Origin: Austropuccinia psidii
Lineage: Eukaryota; Basidiomycota; Pucciniomycetes; Pucciniales; Sphaerophragmiaceae
Direction: 5' to 3'
DNA: 64,000 nt
Assembly: GCA_023105745.1 (NCBI GenBank)
Contig: JALGQZ010000009.1
Coordinates: forward strand, 47,025,967 to 47,089,966
Below, piece after piece: positions 11,387 through 23,404 of this stretch. The translations under genes and the position numbers were made by a program. Positions within the stretch are counted from its first letter, which is position 1. Every line of letters starts with the position of its first letter. The notes below the pieces were generated by a model, which was not told where the DNA came from, ran no database searches, and was given only the letters and a program-made list of their open reading frames with translations.

Positions 11387-13287
11387 TGTGAGCCTTGAGG
11401 TATATTTTACATACCCAAATAGGTCACAATTATCTTAAAAAGAAATTTTGAATTATACATAACTCATAAATCATGCATATATTCAAAATTCATCATTTTT
11501 GATTTCAGAAAAAATGAATAACTTTTTATTGAGTAAGTAAATCCATGGATTTAAGACCAGATTTGGATTCTACACAAAAATTAACCTAGGGTAGCTCCAT
11601 AGAGTGAATAAGCTCAAATTAACTCCTTGAGGTGGTAATATGGAAAATACTTCAACACCACATCATTAATACCACATAAAAGATCCGTGAAAAATTTTGT
11701 TTTTCTTGATTTTACGCCAAAATAATGGGAAAGTGAGAAATCCCATGTTACATATACACTAAGAATAGTGTTATACATGTTTTGAGCACTTAATATTATG
11801 GTATTCTTACATGCACTTTTGGTACACCCATAGTGGATATCTCACTTTAAGCTTAAATTTCTATTTTTACGTGAAAAATAAGCAAGGGGGACAAAAGACA
11901 TCAAAGAGAGCCAGGGTACCCAACTTCTGAGGCCCCAGAGGCGTGGATAGCTCCAAAGCTTGGTTCCATGGCTGATCTTGACCCAATTGGTAAACTAAAC
12001 CTCTTTGGGAACTTGGTTACCAAGTTACAACTACTATAAAACACCAGAAAATAGCAAATAACCTGCTATTTTGACGTGCCAAGGAGGTAAAAAGCTACTT
12101 ACACTCCTGTAACCATGTCAATTACTAATTAATTTCCATGGATAAACCCCAAAAGAGTAATTAAAACCCTTTTTGGACTAGTATCCATTGATTTACCTCA
12201 TAACAACCAGTCAAACACTGATATTTGCAATTCTACATAGAAATGAGGTAAAAACTTCAAAAATTCATTAAAAATACAAATCTTAATGAATCTTTCTGAA
12301 ATTTTCAGGACCAATTGAGAACTGTATTATCTATGGTACAACCAAAAAGAATTACAGTTTTACTTACAGTCCATTTTTGGTTATTCTACGTGAAACACTG
12401 AATCTTCAAAAATTCACAGTAAATACAACCTGTGATGAAATTGTCAATAACATTGATAAATTTGGGAAATCAATGATTAATTTGGAAGAAAAGAAGATTT
12501 ACAAATGTTACTCTTTTATTCTTAACCATATTGGGGTTGGTAGTCACGTAAAAGCATCAATTAAGCAATTATGACAATTTTACGTGACAACAGATGATGT
12601 AAGTACTAATCAAAAAGGGTTTAATGCTTTCTCACTCACTGGTTTTTCAGTTTGCTCCATGGCACGCCTCTGTGAGCTGTTGTTGACTTAAAAGAGGCCT
12701 TCTCTTGCTGTTTTTTCAGCATCATCATCTTATTATCATTTTATATCATTGTTACCAACAAGTAAGTATTAGTTAAACTATTCTTAAGTGTTTTAAATCT
12801 TTCAGAATCAATCAGAAGGACGTGAAATCATAGAATCCAACTATATATTGTTGTAATCCTGCTATAAATCATTTTGATCTCTCAAATCCACAATTCTACG
12901 TCAAATTTCTCTACTTTTATCTATCAATAAGTTCTTTGGAGTATTAGTGAGTCATTTATCTTTAATTCTTAAAGTTTTTCTCTAGTAATAGTTTTCTTCA
13001 AGGATTATCTTTATAATTATTCTTGCAAAAGATAATTATATATTAAAATAATTTTATTATTTTAATAAAAGAAGTTTTTATTATTAAATTCTTCTTGTAA
13101 TTGATTCTTGTAGACAATTACTTGCTCACTGTTAAAATAACTAGTAGTGCTTAACACGTGAAAGAAATAATTATTTAATTATTTAATTGTGGTTATAATA
13201 ATATTTTATTATTATATTTCATAAGAACAGACATAGTACTGCTGATTAATAGTAATATTATCATCAGTTTCATAGTCACATCTTACA
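11387..13287 (+). repeat. 3' LTR of the Ty3/gypsy element
   Basis: A 1901-bp copy ending in CTTACA followed by TATAC (13288-13292), the right-hand target duplication. It lacks the ~21-bp unit present in the 5' LTR. A short 65-codon open frame inside it (12377-12574) arises from LTR sequence and is not a gene. Confidence 0.95.
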
Positions 13288-13292
13288 TATAC

Positions 13293-13849
13293 AGTCATAT
13301 TAATTGAATCTCCTTATCCCATTAGATTAATTTCTTGAGCACTAAAGTATTGAATGTAAAGTTAAAGAGTGAGAATTGAATTGAAAATAATAATAGCTAG
13401 ATAAAGGAAGGAATTATAAAATACTTATCAAAAACAAAAATATTTGAATTATTCAGATTTTATTTTATTTTTTTTCTTATCAATTGATTCTTTTATCAGA
13501 CTCTTTGTTATTCATTGGATGACTTAGCTTAAGAAAAAAATAAATTTTCACTAATGATTTGTAAAATTTTCAAATAATCATTCTTATAAAGATTTTAGCT
13601 CTTAAATATGTAAGATTTCATCATAAATAGGTGAATTTAATCATATCCTTACTAGTATGATGAACAAAGAATATTGAAAAAGTACTAGATTATTTCTAAA
13701 TTTATAATCTATAAGCACTTAAAATATTGACTATTGTACCCTAGAATATATCTATCAAATTAAAGATACAAAATTGAAAGCCGAAAGGTTTAACATAATT
13801 CCTATCAGCTCAAATGGGTTCTTTCCTTTTTTTTACACCAAAAAAAGAT
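13293..13849. other. AT-rich spacer, no gene seen
   Basis: No coding or RNA feature recognised between the Ty3 element and the repeat arrays that follow. Confidence 0.55.
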
Positions 13850-15200
13850 ATAATAATATGAAAAGCACTGATAAGTTGGCGAAAATTTGCATGAATAACT
13901 GAAAAAAATATTTCTGCATTAAGGAAGCTAGAAATTTTAAATGAAATATTTTACACAACTTTTCATAGCCTCAAATTATTAATCTTGACTTCAATTCAGT
14001 ATATTAATCCAAACCTGTAAAAAGATGTGCTATTTGAAAAACACCCAAAAACAGGTACAAATTTTCAAACCTGCATTTAAAATGAAAACTCTTAAAGAAG
14101 AAAGATAGTTATCTTAAATTTTTGGATGAAACATTATCTCTAATGCACTCAAAAGACCTATTTTAATCTTGGTGCATTGATTTAACTGAAAAACAAAATT
14201 TGATATTATCAAAACACCCAAGATGGATTCAAATGTGCAAAATTAGATGAAAAAGATATTTCTCCATGAAGGGAAATAGCCATTGAAAATTGGAGGGGGC
14301 TGAATTGTTTCTAATTTTAAGTGTGAAAAATTAATTAAAACAACAATAGGTATACATGAAGCGAGATATCTATTGAAAATCAGAGAGATCCATTTAATGC
14401 CGGATGTATTAATATTGTATTTCGACCTTATTTTATTTCTAACACCAAAAATTGGGCTCAACGGTACAGAATGACATTAAAAAATGTATTTCTTAATGAA
14501 TAAAGATATCAATAGTACATAAGTAGGTGCTTGATGATTTCTCATATTATCAAAAAGCTAACTGCACATTAGTTGCATTAAAGGAATTGAAAAACAAGAT
14601 GAAATATTGGAAAACACACAAAAATTTGTTCAAATGTGAGAAATTACATGAAAAAAAATTGTTTCTGAAAAGGGGAGTATAGAAATAAAAGATCTGATGT
14701 TTCAGAATAGCTTTTCATGGAATAAACACATTCACTTCACGTTTATTGCATAAATATTACCCTAAAACACACAATAAGGTTGAAAACCACCCAAAAATCA
14801 TTTCCAATTATGTAAAAAATATCCTTTCATCAAAGGAGATAGAAATTTTAAATAAGAGGGCTTATACATCATTTCCCTTGTTGAGCTTAGAATATTTATT
14901 GCACATTTAGTGCATTAATAAAATTCCAAAACTTTTAACTTTGGAAAAGCAGCCACCTTTTTTTTGTAATTCACAAAATTAAATTAAAAAAAAATATTTC
15001 TGCATTAATTACGATATTCAGTTCTGTTCAGAGGGCTTCACATGATATTTTTTATTATTATCTGATAAAATTAATCTTATCTTCATCTCACCAAACATAC
15101 CCCCTGAAAAATTCAATATAAAAAAAACATAAAAGCCATGAGATTGTGCGAAATTACCTCAAAAAAACGTTTTCCAAGAATTATTATAGCTATTCTTTAT
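13850..15200 (+). repeat. Degenerate ~170-bp repeat array, left arm
   Basis: A block resembling CAAATGTGCAAAATTACATG followed by a poly-A run, TATTTCTCCAT and a purine run recurs near 13888, 14230, 14630, 14800, 14965 and 15140, often at about 165-bp spacing, with weaker copies between. Units are heavily diverged. The same motif occurs as its reverse complement in the array to the right, so the two form arms of a large imperfect inverted repeat. No coding capacity is evident. Confidence 0.6.
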
Positions 15201-17000
15201 CTAAATAGAAGGAATTTTTCAAAATACAATATTCAATGGATACATTTGATCATGGATAAATATTATTTTTTCATGTAATTTTGAACATTTGAACTAATTT
15301 TTAGTTGTATTTCCAACATTGGATGTTGCTTTAGGGGTCTTTTCATAAACTGAATATTTTTTTGATATCTTCATTAAATAATGAATTATTTTTCACCCTT
15401 CAATATGAAATGGCTGTCTTCAATTATTGGAAAATGGTTTTTTTTGCTTGTAATTTTGCACATTTGCAAAAATGGTTGTAAGCTTGTCAAATATTTTGAG
15501 TGCTATTTGTGTATTGAGGATTCAATTGCTATTTTGAGGCCATTTCAAGTAATTTTTTACACTGAGATCTGAAATTCTTATCTCATTTAATGGAGAAATT
15601 TCATTTATTCATATAATTTTCCACATTAATACAAATTTTTGACTGTTTTGAAATATGAACTCTTGTTTTAGGTTTTAATTTTATCACTAAAATTAAAATT
15701 GAAAATTTAAATACATGCAAAATAGCTTCAAAATTTGAATTTTGAAATCGATGGTTTTTATTGTAATTTTACACAATTGTCTCAATTTTTGGTTATTTTT
15801 TCAATATTAATTGCTTTTTTAGTGTTTTTTAATAAAATGGAATATCTATTCACAATTTGAGGAAATCAGAGATTATATGGAGAACTCATATATTAAATTA
15901 CTATCCCATATCGTGAATAAATGTTATTATTTCATGTAATTTTGCACATTTGCAGAAATTTTTGCCTGCTTTTTTAATATTAAGTGTTGATCTTATGTGT
16001 TATCAATGAATTTTAGTTAAAGATTATACTCTGATATAATTATAAATGTCGTTTACACTTAAATTCATCATGGGTATCTACCATAATTGAGAAATTATAG
16101 TTTTTTGTCTGATTGTGAGCATTTGCACAAATGTCTGGGTGCTTTACAATATTACATTTTTCCAGATCCCATGGTTTCAGAGTAATATTAATAAATCCTT
16201 TTAGTCCATTATAAATATTGCGGAAAAATCAAAATTCAAATGGTTATCCTCCTTCATGGAGAAATATTTGTTTTTCATTTAGTTTTGCACATTTATACCT
16301 AGTTTTAGGCACTTTTCCAATATTTTCTGTTGTTTTTTGAGGTGTTTTTAATACACTAAAGATTTATTTAATTATTTTGAATGATTATGACCTCTATGGG
16401 GCAACATTCAATTTGTATTATTGTTGTTCCTTTGTGGAGAGAAATTATTTTTTGATTTAATTTTGAACATTTGCACCAAGATATGAATTTTTATTCAATA
16501 TTACTTGTTTTTTTAGGGTTTTTTCATGAAATTGAGGTTAATTAAAAATATTTCATTTGGGAGATTCTTTGAAGCCCTCTCCTTTCCAATTTCTTTCCTC
16601 CTTAATAAAGAAATGTTGTTTTTTAAGTTAATTTGGGCCATTGATACCTATTTCTGGATGTTTTTTAGGGCTTTAACATTTCTCTTAATATTAGCTTTGA
16701 TATATTTATATCATTTTGATTTATTTGCAATCTATATCTTCCATCCAGGATGAATTTTGTTTTTTCATGTAATTCGGAACATTTGTACCTACCTTTGGGT
16801 GTTTTCCAAATTTTATGTGTAGTTTTTTTTAGGATTTATTAGCCCCCCTATAGATAGATTTAATCCTTTCATTTCATGAAAAATCATTTGAAATGGACAT
16901 CTTCATTCATGAAGAAATACTATTTTTTCATGTAATTTTGAATCTTTGCACTGATTTCTGGTGCTTTCCAGAGCTCATATATTCTTTCAATGGGGAAAAC
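15200..17000 (-). repeat. Degenerate ~170-bp repeat array, right arm (reverse orientation)
   Basis: The core CATGTAATTTTGCACATTTG, followed by a variable stretch, a TTGGGTG-like stretch and CCAATATT, recurs near 15265, 15445, 15610, 15755, 15927, 16100, 16280, 16455, 16625, 16765 and 16930. Mean spacing is about 165-175 bp. Each unit also carries a CTTCATGGAGAAAT-like block. This is the reverse complement of the left-arm unit. Short ORFs inside (for example 15381-15572 and 16526-16753) are built from repeat units and should not be annotated as genes. Confidence 0.68.
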
Positions 17001-18040
17001 ACATAATTTGGAAATAAATGGGATCAGTTGAGATAATATTAATCCTTTTCAAAATTCTCTCTTTCACTTTTGAGCATTTAGTTTGATTGATATACTCGTG
17101 ATATTGATTAATATATTCTAGGTAAACATGAGCAATATTTGTAGTGAAGGGAATTGGTTTCAAATTCACTAGAATAAATTTGGAGATGTTATTTTATTTA
17201 TTAAAAAGTATATAAATATTTAGAAAAATGATAAATTTTGAAGATTTTCCTCAATTAAACAAAAAACATCAAATTGTCTTTAAGTATTTAAATAAAATAG
17301 TTGAAATCTTTAATTACTAGTTTGAAATGGAATATTCTTGATAGAGTTAATATTGGTATTCTGAAACTAATCCAGCTTCTCATTAGCTGAAAATGAACAA
17401 GAAAAAGGGGTAAATAGAAATTCAAAGCTTAGGTTTTTTGAGTATTTTAATTATTGTTTTATACTCAAGATAAAATTAAGGAGATATATAAGATAGTAAA
17501 TGAAATATATTTTTTTTCATCTAAATCTCAATAAGATATTTCCTAGAATATAGTTCTTTCACTTTGTGTTCTATTTTTTTCTAAAAAAAAAGATTCCTCA
17601 ATTATTTTTACATTAATTTTTCAACTTTATTCACAAAATGGTATATTTTTGGTGGACTCTTAAGTTCATGTACATCTTGGTGACTTCATATGAGAATTTA
17701 TGTGTTTTCTTATGTGATTTCGGCATAAAATTTCATTTCCCCCCATATTTTAATCTGAAAAAGCCTCCCAAAAAATCAGTTTTCCAAGAAAAATATTAGT
17801 TTCCGACTAGAAAAAATAGCGATTTTGGGAAATTTCAAGCAAAAAAAAGGAATGAGATCCCATTCATGGAATGGGGATCTCACAACTTTTCTTTCAAATG
17901 AAAGGCTGTAATGTGAGAAATTAATCAAAAAGACCGACTGGATAAGCACTTTTGGGTAAAAATATCCAAGGTCAAATGTGGTTTTTTGAAAAAAAATATG
18001 AATTTGAAGAAGTAGAGTTTTTCTAAAGTATTCCTTACAC
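17001..18040. other. Gene-free AT-rich stretch
   Basis: No ORF, RNA gene or repeat family recognised. The 60-codon minus-strand frame at 16987-17169 has no recognisable features. Confidence 0.5.
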
Positions 18041-18080
18041 CAGGGAGTTTTTGTGCGACTGGCTGGCCATTCAATTTATT
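18041..18080 (-). repeat. Hairpin-bearing terminus-like repeat, copy 1
   Basis: CACCAGGGAGTTTTTGTGCG is followed by ACTGGCTGGCCATTC. Copies occur at 37771 (same orientation) and 40441-40478 (opposite, with a perfect 8-bp stem). On the minus strand it reads as a hairpin followed by CCCTGGTG. It may be the end of an uncharacterised mobile element. Confidence 0.5.
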
Positions 18081-19189
18081 CCACAAAAACACCTCGGATG
18101 AGTGGAATATGAATACTATCTATATTACTTCGGTATTACTACTATGTGAAAGGGAAATTTATTTGAAATGCAACAGTAGTGAATTTAACACTCTTGCTTA
18201 TTAGAGCATATGAGCTTTTTTCACAGTTCTGGGAGTGACAGAATGGTCAAATACAAATATCATGAATTTTTCAAATTCCAAGATAATATCGAAAGTGATA
18301 ACTATTCTTTTATTGTAATATCTAGGATTATTCTCAGTTCATTTTCCATGAGGTATTTCTCGTGAATCTTTATCACAGCTCATAATATAATTTCAACAAA
18401 AAATATTAAAATGAAGAAAACTCCATAAATATATAAGAGTGGATCTATTGGGATAACTATCATATAAGAGTCTGTGTGCAATTAGCTTGAATAATCAGTA
18501 AATAAGAACTCATTAATATTAAAAAAATGAAGTTATCAAATATTCTGATAATTTTGATTAATAAGTTTAAATCATGCATATTTGGCTCACAAGACCATAA
18601 AGTCACATTTTTTTGTAGATTAAATTGGTTGTAAATTTTTAACCACAGTTCAAAAACCAAAAATAATCCAATTACTTAGAAATTGATAATAATCACTTGT
18701 ACCCATTACAACAGGCCTGTTTCTGACCAATCAATTTACCCTCACAACAAAATTTACATGCGAATGTGGCCAAATTTCCTTACTCTCAAAAAATTAATCC
18801 AACACATTATCTAATATTCTTCAGGAGATTTTCATGAAAAAGGAATATTCCATTTTTTACATCAAAGAAAAATTTTCTTCACCATACATAGTCATTTTTT
18901 GATGTTGGGACAAAATCAGCCATGAAACTCCCGTTCAAAATGATAAATTGGCTCAGGGATATCTTAGAGGTGTGTTCTAGAGAGAAAAACTAATAGGATT
19001 TTCAAATTCATTATTTAAGACTAAAGATATTTCCAAAGTAAATTCCACAACAAACCTGGAAAAATCTCACAGTGATAGCTTAAAGTATATTTAATTATAC
19101 AGGCTGAATCAACAGATTTCTGGAAGCTGAAATCCCATTCTTATGAAAAATTTGGAAATTTTCAAAAGTATAATAGCATATTGAAAAGT
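18081..19189. other. Gene-free stretch
   Basis: AT-rich with no recognisable gene or repeat family. Confidence 0.5.
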
Positions 19190-21020
19190 GAGACCCCCAA
19201 AAGAAATTGAGATAACCAGGGGGTAAAAATAGCCTTTTGAACAATTTTGTTGGTTTTCACTCATTTTAAAATATCACATCCCCCGGACTTTGGCTCACTC
19301 TTGGAACGAATATTCCCAAGTAGACTATGGAAACAAGGCTGTATTTTACAGCCATACAGACCCTCAAAAACCACTTTAAAGACAAAACTTTGTAATATTT
19401 TTCTATTGAAAATATATAAAAATTACTCTTCTCACATGATTGTACCATTATTATCCTTCTGTTTAATAAAAAATAACAAAAATAAAATAATTATACCTAT
19501 AATGGTAGAATAAAAGCTTCTAATAATAAATAATAATGTGATAATACTCATAGTAATCATAATTATAATGATAAAAGCAACAATTATGATATTTATAATA
19601 ATAAAAATTGAATATTTCTAGCAAAAATAGATAATTTAATCAAATTTTATGACTTTAAACACTTTAAAAATAAGAGAACCTATAATATTGAGAGAAATGA
19701 CCTACTTTTATCTCTGGTAATAGTTAATTTGGATGTTTTTATACTTTCATTATTATTAGCCAAAAGGATGAATTTTCTATTACAAAAAACTTGATCATAT
19801 AGAAATTTTGAGATTTATAGGGAAATGATGATTTTTGGATAAAACTATTATTAACAAAAGCTTAATTATGGAGTTGTGAAAACTATAATTGACAAAAATA
19901 TCATACTATATTGTAAGAAAAATAATAATCAATATTATATAAAAAGAACTTTAAATGAACATATTAGTTAATTATTTGATAAAATTGTGAATTCTGGGGA
20001 AATTTGACGAATAAGGGCTCTTTTTATATTGGTTAGCTCTTTGACATCGACCTTAATGGTGGTATACATGGAATTAAAAGGATTCATTATACCATTATCA
20101 ATATATATTTCAATTTTTAAATATTATTACATAATTATTGACTCATTTTTTCATATCATTTCACCAATCATTTAGAGCTACCACTATATCTTCAATTTGA
20201 TGACATGATTTTATTGAAATATCTTTCTCATAAATTTCAGCTCAGGGCTAAATCTTAAATACATCAAAACTATATATCTTGTTAGTCTTATTATCATTGG
20301 AATACTATTGAGTTATTATAAACAGTAATATAATAAGGTTTTTCCAACCATATTTCAAGATCACTGTAGCTAGTATACTTTTAAGCTTAAAACTAATCTG
20401 GGTTTGTATTTTTAATATAAATTCAATATTATTGAATTATATGATAAAAACTCCTTTTTTGATTATTTGCCTGGTAACAGATAGTTTCTATCAAAATTTG
20501 TTATTTTAAACTTCAAAAATCAATTAAAAAATAGTTATTAAAATTTTATTTGAAAAAATTACATCAACATTCATGTATAAAGAATCGGAATCCCTATTGT
20601 TAGCTTCATATTAAGCTTTGAACACTTCCAAAATTAAATGGACTACAGGATCACGGAAAATAATTATTTTCAATCAGGTCGGGGGTAATACCTCTGAATA
20701 TTACTGAGAAATTAGTGAATTAAATTTTATCAATTTTATCCTATTAATAATAAGGCTCTATCGAGTAAATAAGCCCCCCTAAACAAAGCCTCTCAGGGGT
20801 CTTCGGGGCTTATCGCCATCGCTTCAATGAAAACCCCCCACAAAAATCGGAGAAAACATCAGGGGGTGGCCCTTTGCCCCCAAACTGCCTTTCTGATAAT
20901 TAAAGCGCAAGAACAAACTAGCTCATTTTCTGTGGAAATATGATAAAGTATACTTTAGAATACAGGATTTATTTTAAAGCCATTCAGATTTTCAAAACTC
21001 ATTTCATGGAAAAAATTTGG
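19190..21020. repeat. Scattered fragments related to the ~300-bp tandem repeat of 38.4-39.9 kb
   Basis: The block near 19330-19375 (GTATTTTACAGCCATACAGACC and following bases) resembles the reverse complement of part of the ~300-bp unit at 38.4-39.86 kb. A similar block recurs near 20950-21010. At 20765-20890 an isolated GC-rich island resembles the forward unit (a GGGGCTTATCGCC...GAAAACCCCCC arrangement). The DNA between (19.5-20.7 kb) is AT-rich with no gene seen. The copies are old and the assignment rests on eye alignment only. Confidence 0.4.
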
Positions 21021-21878
21021 CCACCCTAATTTCAAAACTAGGCACACACACTCCATATAGTTTGTTTTTGGTTTCATTAACTTTCTTTGCCTTAAAATCC
21101 CAATTATAAAAGAACTCCTGATATTGTTTAATATAAATTTTTAAGATTTAGTTGCAATGGTCTTACCAAAATATCTTGCTATTTACAGTTAATTGTAGCT
21201 GGAAGTTTGTATTAAGAACTTTTAAATTCCCCAAATTTTGTGTAAAAGAAAATTTAACATTTCTCCAATTGTGTAGATACTTATCTAATTTTTCATATTT
21301 GCATACAATTGAAAATCTGATGCTTTCTTTTCTCCACAAGGCCTTTGAAAGTGATATTAACCACTGGAGGTCATTTTTTCATTGCGTAAATCAATTTTGT
21401 GATTTCATAAAAGAAATTATCTTTGATAATATAAAATAGGATACCATCATTTTGTCTCAATTGAGAAATTATTGAATAAATATTATGGATTAATAGCTTT
21501 CCAGCTGTAAAATATCATTCTGTTGCACTTTTTTATCAAATTTGATTAACAATGCTTATATAAGCTACCTTCATAGTGAACATATGATAAGTAACAGCTA
21601 ATATTAGATACTGAAAAAATATTTTCAAAAAATCAAAAGAATCTAGGCTTTATTTATGGCTTGAACGTGTTTATCCCCATTTTCTCACATTACTTTATTT
21701 ATAAAGCTCTTCAAGATATATCATTTTGAGCCATACATGGCTTATCACTTCATAGCCATGCTTAATTAATCTTTTGTGGTGAGATATAAAGAAGTTTTGT
21801 AAGCCATTATGAAGACCCAAAGAGAAAATCATATCCAAAGTATCTCAAAAGAATCTTATCAGTATAAAATAAGACTAT
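21021..21878. other. Gene-free stretch
   Basis: A 95-codon plus-strand frame (21152-21439) lies here. It has no recognisable motif and AT-rich codon content, and I do not call it a gene. Confidence 0.5.
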
Positions 21879-22879
21879 TGTAAGGTGTGGATATGAAGCT
21901 TTTATTGAAAATCAAGTACTTTTCCTGTCCTCAAAGTTTGTATAAGGTAAAATTTGATTAAAAATAGTATTAAATAGTATTTTCAAGAGGGAGCACACCA
22001 AATTTACTGTTTTTAATTTTATAAGTATAAAACAATAATTTTATAAAGATTTATTGTTTTACCAACAATAAAAATTTATCCAAAAATACTCTACAAGAGA
22101 TATTTAAGGCTACAGAAGAAATTTCTTCAAGAGCAATTTAAATTGGAATTAATTGAGAAAAGAACTGAAAGCAATTAATTGAAGAAAAAAGTCTTTAAAA
22201 GGATTATTAAAGAGAAAACTTGCCAAAAGTTACCAGAGTGAATTTGGAAACAAAGTGACAAAGTTTACAGTGATGAAAGATGATTTCATTCACTTATGGG
22301 GTGGTTCAGGGGTAAAAATGACTATAAGAGTTACAAAAAATGATTATAATAATTTTTTCATGTGGCTAAAAGGTTCAAAGTGATTAAAAAATGTGGTTGG
22401 AATCTCTTATTGATTTGTTTAACAGTGTTTAAGCTAATTATAAAAGGAAAAGATTTTAACATGAAGAGAAAAGTGGGGCAAAGAATACATTCTTTTATAG
22501 CAATAAATTTTCTTACTCCAAAAGTAAAGCTTACTCTTCAGTCATGGAGAACACTCTGACAACAGAAAATCCAATTATGGCATCATTGAACCCTGGTTTA
22601 GACCAAAAAAGGGCTGGTTTTAGCCATTACTATAGTAATACCTGGTCTAGAGCCTTCAAAACATGTCAGAATGTGTGTAAGAGGCGTATAAATCAGTTAA
22701 AACTGTTTTTAATGATATTGTTTTAGCTTAAGGGTAGTTTTACCCTCTTGGCAACAGTTAAAACTTCCCTGGTTGGTATCAAAACCTCATCATCAATTGA
22801 GTCACAGACCCTGTGACTCAGTTCCAGGCCAAAAGTGATGAACGTTTACGTGGATTTTGACATCTCACAACTATAAGCA
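21879..22879 (+). repeat. LTR of a second retrotransposon family
   Basis: This 1001-bp segment begins TGTAAGGTGTGGATATGAA and ends ATAAGCA, and is repeated from 63253 to the window edge. Shortly after it come AGGAA and then TTTGGTGGTCTGGCAC (TGG at 22887), closely resembling the primer-site context after the 5' LTR at 5068. I therefore read it as a 5' LTR in plus orientation. No internal coding region follows: after about 200 bp the sequence changes character near the hAT remnant. The LTR holds a 10-bp-stem hairpin at 22798-22820. A truncated element or a former solo insertion are both possible. Confidence 0.72.
22798..22820. promoter_or_regulatory. Palindrome made of two AP-1/Gcn4-type sites
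   Basis: TGAGTCA (22798-22804) and TGACTCA (22814-22820) face each other within a perfect 10-bp inverted repeat with a 3-base centre, inside the LTR. TGASTCA is the consensus of Gcn4/AP-1 bZIP factors. Its use here is inferred, not shown. Confidence 0.45.
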
Positions 22880-23400
22880 AGGAATTTGGTGGTCTGGCAC
22901 CCCCTTAGAGCTACATTTCCTTCCCCCACCAAATTAATCTTTCCAATTTATTTTTCATTTAATTCCTCATCATGTATTACACTTGTAATTTACATATGTA
23001 ATTCAATTGAGTTTTACAATACACTTACTGTAACTTATGTAACACACATGCACATCTTGACATTTAAATTAAAAATACTTTAATTCCTCATAACTTCTAA
23101 ACTACACACAACACCTCAATCTTAATACAAAAATTGATGGTTAACACCACATGTAAGCCTGGCACCCAACCCCAGCAGCTTGAGGATTCTCTGTTGAGGT
23201 CAACTTTGGGGCAAGGGGATGGGGCTCAAATTTAGGTACAATTGCTTATGGAGTAGACTTGGGAACGGTGGGTGGGGAAAGGCCCCAGCCCCTTTGGTTC
23301 CCCAATGGAAGAAATTTGACCATCCAAATTTTTCATTACCAAACAAATAATATAGTTAAAGGAACTAAAAAGAGATTCAATAATACAAAAAAGATAAAAG
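22880..23400. other. Primer-site-like sequence and spacer
   Basis: Starts with the TGG-containing primer-site-like sequence of the preceding LTR. An AT-rich stretch follows, then a G-rich patch (23150-23300) that may be the end of the hAT element to the right. No terminal inverted repeat could be fixed. Confidence 0.4.
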
Positions 23401-23404
23401 CTAA

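Larger units (their letters stand above)
3145..13287 (+). mobile_element. Full-length Ty3/gypsy LTR retrotransposon
   Basis: The element is 10,143 bp. Its LTRs are 1923 bp (3145-5067) and 1901 bp (11387-13287). The host duplication TATAC lies directly outside at 3140-3144 and 13288-13292. In order it carries a leader, ORF1, a gag-pol frame (zinc knuckle, protease, reverse transcriptase, RNase H, integrase, chromodomain-like tail), a purine-rich tract and the 3' LTR. The two LTRs are nearly identical, differing by an indel of about 21 bp near 4120 and scattered substitutions, so the insertion is fairly young. Three in-frame stops in gag-pol and changed zinc-binding residues suggest this copy cannot move by itself. 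The protein wording matches elements I associate with Austropuccinia psidii. Confidence 0.95.

Noticed and set aside
13850..17000. CRISPR-like array
   Set aside because: The repeats are ~170 bp apart and highly diverged, without unique spacers between conserved short repeats, in a eukaryotic genome.
21152..21439. 95-codon frame as a small secreted protein gene
   Set aside because: No clear signal peptide or supporting context; such frames are expected by chance in this much sequence.
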